Origin: Pomacea canaliculata
Taxonomy: Eukaryota > Mollusca > Gastropoda > Architaenioglossa > Ampullariidae
DNA length: 64,000 nt
Direction of reading: 5' to 3'
Assembly: GCF_003073045.1 (NCBI RefSeq)
Contig: NC_037602.1
Span: forward strand, 5,622,872 to 5,686,871
Shown here: positions 34,471 to 43,518 of the stretch, in pieces
How positions within the stretch are numbered: position 1 is the first letter of the stretch
How the letters are laid out: the number at the start of each line of letters is the position of its first letter
Program-made: the position numbers and the translations under genes
The notes under the pieces: generated by a model
What the model saw: only the letters and a program-made list of their open reading frames with translations
Database searches by the model: none
What the model was told of the DNA's origin: nothing

Positions 34471-37400
34471 CAGGCCCGGTTCTACCTATTAGGCGAACTA
34501 GGCAATCGCCTAGGGCGCAGCGACCGAGGGGGGCGGAAAAAATGGCCTGCTTTTTTTTTTAATGAATAATTTTAGGGAAAAATGTCATTTTCACAAAATG
34601 ATATTAGCAGGACACCTTTCCTCTGCTTGTCGACTGACCACCACGCTAGTTTCTCAGTACATGTATGACAGGAAAACCCCATTATCGCATTATCCCAGGG
34701 CGCACTTGCAGTGACCACAGCTAACCAGTAGGCAAGTAGACGGCGGATGGGGCGGGAGAGGGGCGCTGAGAGGGGCGGCGTTGGTGGAAGACAAAGGTGG
34801 AAGGCACCTTTTCCTCAGCTTGTAGGTTGACTTCACCACCGAGTTTCTCAGTTCATGTAGTGATGTAGTACAGGAAAACCCATTATTACAGGGCGCACTT
34901 GAAGTGACGAGCTAACCAGAGGGGAAGAAGAGGGCGGAGAATAGACAGCAGAGGGGCGGGTTGGTGGATGGGGCCTGGTCAGTGCGGACCCCTACGTGGA
35001 CCACATTCCACTAATACCAAGCTCACCTTTCTTTCTTCTATCTTACTATTGAAGAGGTTCCACACTTATGCATTGAAAACACTGCAGCTGAGATCAGGGA
35101 CAACAACACTGACTTGAGTTTGCTACGCGAGTTTCTCTGTGGTTATGACAACTGTTTTATGCTCAATATTGTTTACACTTACGAACTTTCAACCCGAAGG
35201 AACTTACCTAATGTCACCAACGAGTTCTTAGTTAATAAGAGTATTAAAGTCTGTAGCAGACAAACATCAAGGTAGAGCCATTTGAAGTTTTTAGCATATC
35301 TATTTACTGACACTGATGACCTATAGTCTTGTACTTACTGTTGTGACTCATGGTCGTGAATATTTAACTTTCTTATTATTAAATTTCTGTTCGATTGGTG
35401 TTTTAGGCTTAATTTAGTTGTCAATTTGTAATGTTTATTTTAATTATCTAAGAGTGCATCTGTTTGTCTACAGTTTGAATGGCTAGCTTGTTGTTATGCT
35501 CCATTGACAGAATATTTGAAATTGGTTATTAAGAGATAATGCGTACTAAGACCTACAGTCTATATACTTCTCTTGTTTTCAACAAACCCTATGCTGGACA
35601 CCACGCAGTGTTGATCACTGGACTGTGTTTGGGGAGCTGCCCTGACACCATGATTTACAACTTTGCATTGTTAGTGTCCAGAAGACTCTCTCTTGACAGA
35701 CCTTGCTCCCCGCCCACCTGTGAGGTGTGACTTTGGATGGGAACAAAGTAGCTGCTATCAGGGTGGTCTAGATGCTGGAAGCTGTGATAGCTTGAGTTTA
35801 GACCACACAGCAAAATAAGACCAGAGCAAGGTGCTACACATTTCTTGTCTCCATCAGTGTGCACTCCATCAAACCTTTTACAGGAGTGTTTGAAATCCCC
35901 TACTCATAAGTGTAGGTCTGATTTGGGAGGCATGCAAGCATCCATGTGTGTATGATGCACGCCTGCAATTGAAAAACAGACGTACTTTTTTCTTGACAAA
36001 AAGTAGTTCTTACTTATAAGTTATTAATCAAATCTGCAGCAAATTCTCGAAAAAGATTTAATTTTATAAGCCATTCTTTGACACTTCTGGGTTCTAACGC
36101 CTCTGGTCGTAATGAGTTCGTGTAGAAAACCACTTTTCTACTATTTTTAAGCAGCAAACATGTAGTCAGTTCGGTTTTACTTGTTAGTTCGTCTGTAAGA
36201 TGAGAAAGAAGAGAACGATTGAAAGGACTTGCCGATGACAGGCCCACAGGTAGCGATAAATCTGTCACAGTTAATGACCAGTAGGATCAGACTAGAAGAC
36301 TGGACAAAGAAGGTGGTGCGATGTTACTTGATAGTTGTCCGTGAGATGAGAAAGAGAGAAGAGAGAAAGATTGAAAGGACCTCAGTGGGGTAGCTTAGTG
36401 GAGAAGGGTAGAGATAAATCTCTACCACTTTAAAGAAAGTCAGATCACATTACCAGGGCTGGACAGCCAGAGTGGGGAAGAGGTAGTTTGAACTTTGAAC
36501 TTAAAACCCACAGGACGATGTGAAAACCTCACTTTTCTGAGCGGCTGCAGACATCTCGTTTTGCTGTTTGAATTGACTTTGTTTGGGTGCTTGGAGCTAT
36601 CATCCTTCCACAGCTGAATCAGTAAAGGTTGTGAACTGCATTTAGCCGTGCCAGACTGAACAGTGCTACTGTCTACAGCCACTTCATGAGAGTTTGTACA
36701 GATAAGTTCGCATGAATTTTATACACTGTGACATAGCTGTATATATCTTATTAACACGATTTATGTGTTTCTTTACATTAATTTCATTTCCTTATTTCTT
36801 ATAGTGCTTATTTTGATTGTGTGGATGCAACGGGTTGCGATAGCGGTGGTGTCACTTTTTGCAAAACTTTTCATTGCACCATGGACGTAGATAGGGATCT
36901 ACGTTCATGATTGCACAAACGGGTCGTGACAGTCTGGTGGTCTTTAGCACATCACAATCGCTTTGAGTTCTGAGACAAACCGCCGCAACCATTACTGGTG
37001 ATACTTAAGCCTAGCTTTCTTGTTTGAACTGCGTCCATTGAAGACAGATTTAAACAGATTCAGCAGCACAGTGCATTATTTGGATTTCTTTATGATATCC
37101 AAAGCATTTCTGAAAAACCAAGGAACGACATTCTACTATCTTGCGAGGTCTTGGCAAAGGCACTAATGCACAGAGACAGCAAAGACACTGACGCGGAGGA
37201 ACTCTGTTCTGAACTACAGGTTGTGGCTAGAAGACTTCTCAAACCTAAAATGAACCCTAAAGAAGTCTTAACATTCATAATCCAACATAAGCTATTTGAT
37301 ATTGTGCCGAATGTTGTAGTGTCTCTCAGAATTTTATTGATCCTTCCAATTTCTGTTGCCAGTGCAGAACGGAGTTTCTCAAAATTAAAAATAATTAAAA

Positions 37401-37679
37401 ACTATATGAGATCAACAATGTTGCAAGAGAGACTGACTGGGCTGGCCACCATATCTATTGAGCATGACTTGGCAAATGCACTCAATCTGAAGGAACTGAT
37501 AACTCGTTTTGCTCAGCAAAAAGCAAGAAAAGTGAGGTTATAAGCATCAAGTTCATGACCAGGACTAAATAAATTGCAAAATAAATGATATAACATGGTT
37601 CACTTTTTGTGAGGTGGGGGGGGGGGGGCGCAGAATTTTTCTTTCGCCTAGGGCGCAACACAGCCTAGCGCCGGCCCTG
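34471..37679 (+). mobile_element. hAT transposon, 3.2 kb, with transposase remnant
   Basis: The 8 bp target duplication CTTTGACA lies at 34463-34470 and 37680-37687. Paralogous units read GAAGAGGTCTTTGACATATG uninterrupted, an exact empty site. The ends are CAGGCCCGGTTCTACC and CGCCGGCCCTG, with inner arms GCCTAGGGCGCA near both ends. The interior holds the transposase C-terminus (37026-37543) and a direct repeat around GAGATGAGAAAG at about 36190 and 36345. I recognise nothing certain at 35000-37000. It is found only in block 2, so it is younger than the block duplication. Confidence 0.93.
37026..37543 (+). pseudogene. hAT transposase C-terminal (dimerisation) part
   Basis: The frame running from just after a TGA at about 37023-37025 to 37543 ends in a typical hAT C-terminal domain: ILLILPISVASAERSFSKLK, followed by IIKNYMRSTM and ERLTGLATISIEHDLA. 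This resembles the zinc-finger MYM/TTF-type hAT transposases. The catalytic core upstream is not recognisable in one frame, so the copy is probably dead, unless spliced. Confidence 0.8.
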
Positions 37680-37687
37680 CTTTGACA

Positions 37688-38329
37688 TATGTATTTTTTA
37701 CGTTTTCAATTATTTAGTAGTTTATAGACTTTTGCCCTCCTATTCAGTCTATAGAGTTTTAAAGTGTTTATGGACTTAGCTTATATTATTTCTCTCATTT
37801 GGTTTCTTAGAGAGTGGAGGACAACTATCAGTTGTCATAATTGTACTGATGCAAACGATTCAAAGCTGCCGATTGCTGGTGTTGTCTCCCTGCTTTGTTA
37901 GCTGTTTGTACAACATAGTGACTTAATTTTTGCTTCTTTCATTCAGCTGTCTTTTTTTATTGTCATGATAAAAAGAATTGTAGTTTTGATTACAGAAAAT
38001 GCACCTTAATCCGTATCAATTAGGGAAAATCCAATCAGGTAGAAAGCTTCAGTACTTACTACCTTTTTATAAAAACATAAAAATTACAAAAAGTTAAAGG
38101 AATAAAAACCCTTAAAATGATTTTAATATTCCTCTTCACATATGGCAGCAACCACTTCCATTACCCTTTCTATACTGTACTTTTAAATATCTATAGCCGT
38201 TTAGAATACACTGTTTATTTCCACTCGCTTGTACGAAGTGGATAACGAAGAGTGCACAGCAACGCCCACAATTAACGCAAAGAAACTGATATATTGGGAT
38301 CACGTTTTTGTTCTTACATAGCAATTACT
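37688..38329. other. Spacer and upstream region of receptor C2
   Basis: The relict B flank resumes immediately after the hAT element (TATGTATTTTTTACG), followed from about 37918 by the conserved upstream block. No gene is seen. Confidence 0.5.
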
Positions 38330-38499
38330 TTTTTTTTTTTTTGCTATGTACTCTTACGCCCCTTTATTAGACCTTCGCATTCCTGAAGTGACAAACTCCT
38401 CTCTTACATCGTCTTCAGTGAGGTCGACGACGTGAGCGCCACACAGCCACAAGTTCATTCCACTCGCGGAGTCGTGATGGTCGCAGCTTTCTGAACTTC
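38330..38499 (+). promoter_or_regulatory. First exon and proximal promoter of receptor C2
   Basis: The conserved block carries the MVAAF upstream ORF and a GTGAGT donor from 38500. The inferred intron is 38500-39141. Confidence 0.6.
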
Positions 38500-39345
38500 G
38501 TGAGTGTGACGATTGTTGTATTTAGTAGAATTGATATTGTCATACATTTAGTATGATGTACATTAATGTATATTGTAGTTAGGAGAAACCGTCTGTTGTA
38601 GTTCGGAAAGCTAAACACAACAAGAGCGAGAGAACTATGGAATATAGATACAGAGAACTAAGTTAATGGCGAAACTCACTTATACAAATTAAGAAACTGT
38701 GTGTGCGTGCGTGTGTGCGGGCGTGATTGTGTTTAAACGTGTTCGAAATCTCCCCTGTACTTTACCGAAGCTTTTCTTCTTCTTTCTTTCATGCTTAGGA
38801 TAGAGCATAATTAAATAGCACGTATAAAGTTTGTTTATTAAAAACACTCGCAAACTAGGCAAGGCAGTCTTACTCGTGTGATAGAGCAGGAGACTATAGT
38901 TATTAAAAGTAATTTGAATATACAAAAATATAAATTCAACATCAAATTAAGGATTTGTTATAAAATTAAATATTGATAAACTCATGTATTGACCATCAAA
39001 TCTATAAATGAGATTATTTCTATTATTTGGTGTAGCATACTACCGTAAGTCAGCTTTTATTATTTCATTATATACATTGACAAATTCACACACAATTTTT
39101 TGATTCAATGAAAACATTTTCCGATCCATGTGTACTTGCAGAGGGGCTACAGATGATTTTGCAGAAGAGTCAAAATCGAAAACCAACAAAGAGAAGAACT
39201 TAAGTGCAGGATTGTTGTCACCACACAGAAGTTCACTTCACGGTTTCTCAAGTCACATTGTGAACAAGTGATTACTGGATTGAGCTGGTCACTAGAGACC
39301 GTCTGTAAAACAGCTTGAAACAACAATCGTCGCTGAACTTTAGCT

Positions 39346-40422
39346 ATGTCGGTGTCAGACTACCCTTTAATCTCCTCCCCAGTCTCCACAAATATCTTTG
39401 ACCAAGCATATCAATACGACACGGACTTAGAAAACGAGTACGAATCTTTCAGAGGAGCAGTATACAACAGTTTGCAAATAATACTTTCCTTGCAAGCAGT
39501 CCTCATCGTCGCAACAAACCTTTTCCTGCTCGTTGTCATCCTCTCCAAGTCGGCACTACGGAGTCGCCTTCGCAACCAACTGCTGATCAGCATGGCGGTC
39601 TCAAATCTCACAGAAGGCATCTTCAACATTCCTTCTATTGTTGATTTATTCACAAAACAAGATTGGATTCATGAATGTTACCCTCTTGTGTCCCACACTG
39701 TGTTTTCGCGTTACACAAATAACTGCATCATTGTCTTGGGGTTGGTTTTGCTGGTCGTCTCCTACCTTTGCCGCCTAAAATCGTACGGTGGTCCAGCATT
39801 CTTTCTGCGCATGTCTTCGCGCACAAAGAAATACGTGGCCTCTCTGCTGTTCGTGCTTTTACCGTGGATAATAGCGATTCCTCTGACTTTTTCCATCGCT
39901 TTGAGTGGGATACCTCAAAGGCTAATGGATAATTATTGGTACAATTCATTCTGTATTTTTTTCATGGAACGTTGGGCCGAATTCACGTTGAGTATTTTTA
40001 TCGTATTTATTCCTGTCGTGCTCATGATCGTCTTGGTTATACTTACCCTCATCGTGTACAGAAGACAGACAGTGATTGGCGGTCCTACAGACCAGAATAC
40101 AACGCTCGAAGGTCCCTCTGTGCATGTGGCTGCTGCAATAATCTGTATCATTGTGTCTGTGGCCAAAGGTCTTGACACTTTCATAATAAATCTCTTTTCG
40201 TCACACGAGATAGAGATTGTCACATCAGCCACCCTCTTATGTATAATCAGCATGATGCCATTTGTCCTGGCTCTTCTATGGCTGCTGGCCCTGAAGGACT
40301 TGCGAGCACATTCATGCGAGATGTTAGCCCGAATTTCCGTCAAGTTTTGCAAAAAGAGTACTTCTGACTCATCAGCATTGGTGACTTTTAACGCACTTAG
40401 CCAAGAACTCTCGACGATTTGA
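39346..40422 (+). CDS. Receptor C2, atypical rhodopsin-like 7TM receptor
   Basis: This is an intact frame of 358 codons of the C type: ENEYESF, FTKQDWIHEC and DNYWYNSFCIFFMERW. It differs from C1 at about seventeen residues by eye, many in the N-terminus and near loop 1 (YPLVSHTVF against YLLVAHSVF; NIPSIVD against NIPLLVD). The tail ends LSTI. It lacks DRY, CWxP and NPxxY as in the others. The leader exon begins at 39142. Its fourth-codon upstream ORF start is lost, reading TTGGTGAAC-like CATTGTGAACAAG where the other intact copies have CATGGTGAACAAG. Confidence 0.9.
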   Translation: MSVSDYPLISSPVSTNIFDQAYQYDTDLENEYESFRGAVYNSLQIILSLQAVLIVATNLFLLVVILSKSALRSRLRNQLLISMAVSNLTEGIFNIPSIVDLFTKQDWIHECYPLVSHTVFSRYTNNCIIVLGLVLLVVSYLCRLKSYGGPAFFLRMSSRTKKYVASLLFVLLPWIIAIPLTFSIALSGIPQRLMDNYWYNSFCIFFMERWAEFTLSIFIVFIPVVLMIVLVILTLIVYRRQTVIGGPTDQNTTLEGPSVHVAAAIICIIVSVAKGLDTFIINLFSSHEIEIVTSATLLCIISMMPFVLALLWLLALKDLRAHSCEMLARISVKFCKKSTSDSSALVTFNALSQELSTI

Positions 40423-41060
40423 TTTTAATTGGTCTGACACGTGCTACACGTTTTATGTCAAATTATGATTTATGTTTTAAGTACTTTTGATTTTTGAGCC
40501 ATTCACATGTGTACAAGTTATTCCAGATGTGCTAAACTTTGATTTAAATTTCTTATTGACTGAAGTCCTCACATTTTATTTAAAGCTGTCAAAATCACGT
40601 TTCAACTGTTGTCCTAAGTTGGTCCCCCACTACTTAAATTCTTAAAAACTATTTAGAGAACTCACTGATTGTAAGATGGATGCCATATTTTTTTAATCTT
40701 TCAGTTAGCACTAAAATTAGCAGGCTAATTTTAAGGTTGATAATTTTCTGTGGCCTGCGAATGATTTATAAATTTCCAAATGACCCTTGGCACCAAAAAG
40801 GTTCCCCTCCCCTGTCTTGAAGTACTGACATATTGCAGTAAATGCCACACATACACTATTATAATCCGATGTATGTATTTATACTTTATTACGCCTACAT
40901 ACAAGTGCATCTTTTTTTAAGTAATAAAGTTTCACAACGTATACAAATCACACAACAAATGAGTTGGGTTTTCTTTTAAACTACAAATACTGAACACATG
41001 CCTCGTGTTACAAGACACTAATATTTGCCCCGATGCATTTTTTTGGTGCTTACACTTTGT
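40423..41060. repeat. 3' flank of C2 and right edge of the array
   Basis: The shared flank runs to about 40712 and then jumps into unit spacer with the hAT-like end (40725-40829) and CACAACGTATACAAATCACA. From about 40960 to 41060 it matches 6520-6600 at the left edge rather than the internal units. Homology ends near 41060, so this is where the array stops. Confidence 0.6.
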
Positions 41061-42040
41061 GCATGGCTTTTTATAGCAGTTTTCCCCAACGGGCAGCAAC
41101 TCAACTACACCACTATCCTCCCTCCAAGACCCCGCCCTTCCCGCCAGTTTAACTATTGATTGCAAACCTGCAAAGAATCATAGCCGCAAAAGTGAAACCT
41201 GCGAGTGCCGATTGTAATTCGTCTGAAATCAACGTATTGCGATTCTGCGATTCCTTTCAACTAATTTTTACCCTCTCAGCAGAAATAGCTGCATGAAACC
41301 TATTAATTTCCAACAGTGCATGTTTTCGCATGCTGCTCCTCAAAAAAAAAAAAAAAAAAAAAAAAAAATGTATAAGCTGTTGTTTCTCACAATAGTAACG
41401 CATGAGAATCACGCCATTTAAAGCGACGTCATTCTACGCCCCTGTAAATGTGTCACCTGCACAGTTGCTTATTTTCAGTCGAGGAATTACAGTAAAGGCG
41501 ACTTGTCCTTAGGTAAACTGAAGCGTTTATCACGCCACCGGCTGGCCTGATCGCCCATACCACGACCCACACAGCCGGTGCGTGCTCCTGCAGGCGGCCG
41601 AGTCCAAGTTTCGAGGAAGGCGGCGTGCCCAGCCCGACCCCTGCTGAAGTCGATGAAATAATGATAATGATAACAACAGCAGTGGAAGTATAGAAAATCA
41701 CAAATGCAGTTGAAATATTCAATGACAATATTACAGGAAATTTCGCTAACTCATGGTTGTCTTACAACTTGCAGTATATAATTCTGATTATTTTATTTTT
41801 TGTTGCTTGCACCTGGAAAATAATTATTAACTCTTGAAATTATACCGCTTTATACGTATGAAAAGAGAAAAAAGACGCTGTAAACATTTAAAATAAGCAG
41901 CAAACCTTTTTTTTTAGGTCGGCGGGTCTGTGACTAAGGCCAACGATCTGTCTTTCGATCGTCACTTCTGCATCCACGGGTTCAAGGCCGTGCCCTTTAG
42001 GTTTTTTCATAAAGAGGAGAGAACTCGAGCTTGTTCGGCA
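41061..42040. other. Intergenic region between the receptor array and HMGCR
   Basis: An A-run lies at about 41343-41369, and GC-richer sequence at 41520-41650. No gene is recognised. A tRNA-like fold at about 41925-42000 was considered and not accepted. Confidence 0.5.
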
Positions 42041-42183
42041 TATTTAAGCAGACGATAGAGCAGTCGTGTTGAGATAGTGATTTTGTGATATAGGAGTTTT
42101 GTGTAAAGATCTTTTTCGTTGTTGTCAACTTGTTTTCATATTCGTCTGTGAATAACAAGAAAATCATGTTTCAAGGCGACAAG
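42041..42183 (+). promoter_or_regulatory. HMGCR: Candidate HMGCR core promoter and first exon
   Basis: A TATA-like TATTTAAG (42041-42048) precedes about 120 bp without any ATG. Then ATGTTTCAAGGCGACAAG (42166-42183) meets a strong donor GTAAGG. Joined to the acceptor at 43485, this adds MFQGDK in frame to LIPLPYLTHNS, followed by the family start MVLSRLF. The exon could be coding or purely leader. I see no clear sterol-response element. Confidence 0.5.
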
Positions 42184-43485
42184 GTAAGGTTTTTTCCTTG
42201 TTCGGTCAGATTTTGCTATCTCTGTTAGTCAGATTTCCAAATCAGTGACAGATCAGAGATCAAAGGCTATCACTTCAGTATATGATTAATTTTATTATTA
42301 AGCAACTTAGTAGTGCATACACATGTATTTTCTGAGAATGCGTACTTCTGGTAATATATTTTCTGCTTTTGTCAGGATACTAATGTAAGCCGGCACATCT
42401 TAATTATTCATCGTCAAATATCTGTTTCACCAAAACAGACATCACTAGAACTATACCGAAGTTCTAATGCAAAATTATCTTTATTGAGGATGACAGCAAC
42501 AACGAGGAACGTTGACTTAAACCTCTAAATCAAAATAAAGCAAGCTAGTTTTTAAAATGTCAACAATGGTACATCGAAGGGCTGGGCACGAAGTCGTCTG
42601 AGCAAATCAGCCAATGAGGTTTTGAACCGGCGTCGTGCCATCGCGAGCTAGCTTTTGAGCTGACTGCATGGTTGCATAGTTTTCCACAGTTATTACCATT
42701 AACAACTCAAAGAAAAGATGTTTAATTATTTCAGTCGCCGTTTTTTAACTGAAGTCAAGAAAGTTGTTATAACAAAGGAATATGTAATGAACCCGCTGAC
42801 TGTTCCTCTCCAGTAATGTGCTATTTTTAGATTTTTACCGCTACCGCCAATGACGTCCTTGCTAAGGCTGAGTTAATATAGTGAGGTTTCGAAATTTTTA
42901 TACTTCTGTCAACTTTTTAATGGAAGAATCTTAAAACACTTACATAAAACTTATATATGTTACGAAAAAGCATGTTTGATAGACATGCTCGTGTAGTCAC
43001 TTTGATGTAAGGTGACTTGACATCGATGTAGTCAACATCAACATGGCGATGCTCGGTGATAAACACGCAGTGAACGCCTTCTATGTTAAGCGAAAGTATG
43101 TTAAAGATATTTGCCTTCTAATTCGGTATGCTTACTGTGTGCTTAAATAGGACTGTTTTTTTAATTTATTAAATGTTTAACTATACCTATAAAAGTTTAT
43201 TATAGTCAACGGATGGTAAACTATTACAAAATCCAGCCACGTTGGAGTTTACTTCTCGCTAGAAAAGAGTTTTAAAATAATTTTAGTAGCACTGATACCC
43301 ACTTGGGTTTCATAATTTGACCGACTTTAAAAAAATTCTTAAGTAACAGTGAATAATGAAGGACAAAGTGTTTTCAAGGATTATGGTTTCCAGTTTGTGT
43401 CAGTGTAAGTTTTGTGTATATATGTATCTATAAAATACTAAGGAAGTGTTTGGCTTTATTGTTTATAAAGTTTATTGGTTTTCAG
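42184..43485 (+). other. HMGCR intron 1 (inferred)
   Basis: It lies between the GTAAGG donor and the TTTTCAG acceptor. It contains another possible start exon at about 43044-43094 (ATGGCGATGCTCGG, donor GTATGT), but that exon would not join exon 2 in frame. Confidence 0.5.
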
Positions 43486-43518
43486 TTGATTCCTCTTCCA
43501 TATTTGACGCATAACAGC

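Noticed and set aside
35690-36420. Possible SINE or nested element inside the hAT
   Set aside because: There is an internal direct repeat, but no clear tail, target duplication or promoter boxes; left as unexplained interior.
34471-37679. LTR or retrovirus-like origin for the 3.2 kb insertion
   Set aside because: The 8 bp duplication, short inverted ends and hAT C-terminal domain identify a DNA transposon. I saw no LTRs or capsid-type sequence in the window.
41925-42000. tRNA-like arms (CACGG-GTTCAAGG-CCGTG and an ACGATC hairpin)
   Set aside because: The T-arm loop has eight bases, no acceptor stem pairs, and the D-arm is poor. It may be chance or an old SINE head.
43044-43094. Alternative HMGCR first exon (MAMLGDKHAVNAFYVKRK)
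   Set aside because: It has a good GTATGT donor, but joining it to exon 2 gives an immediate stop. It could at most be leader.
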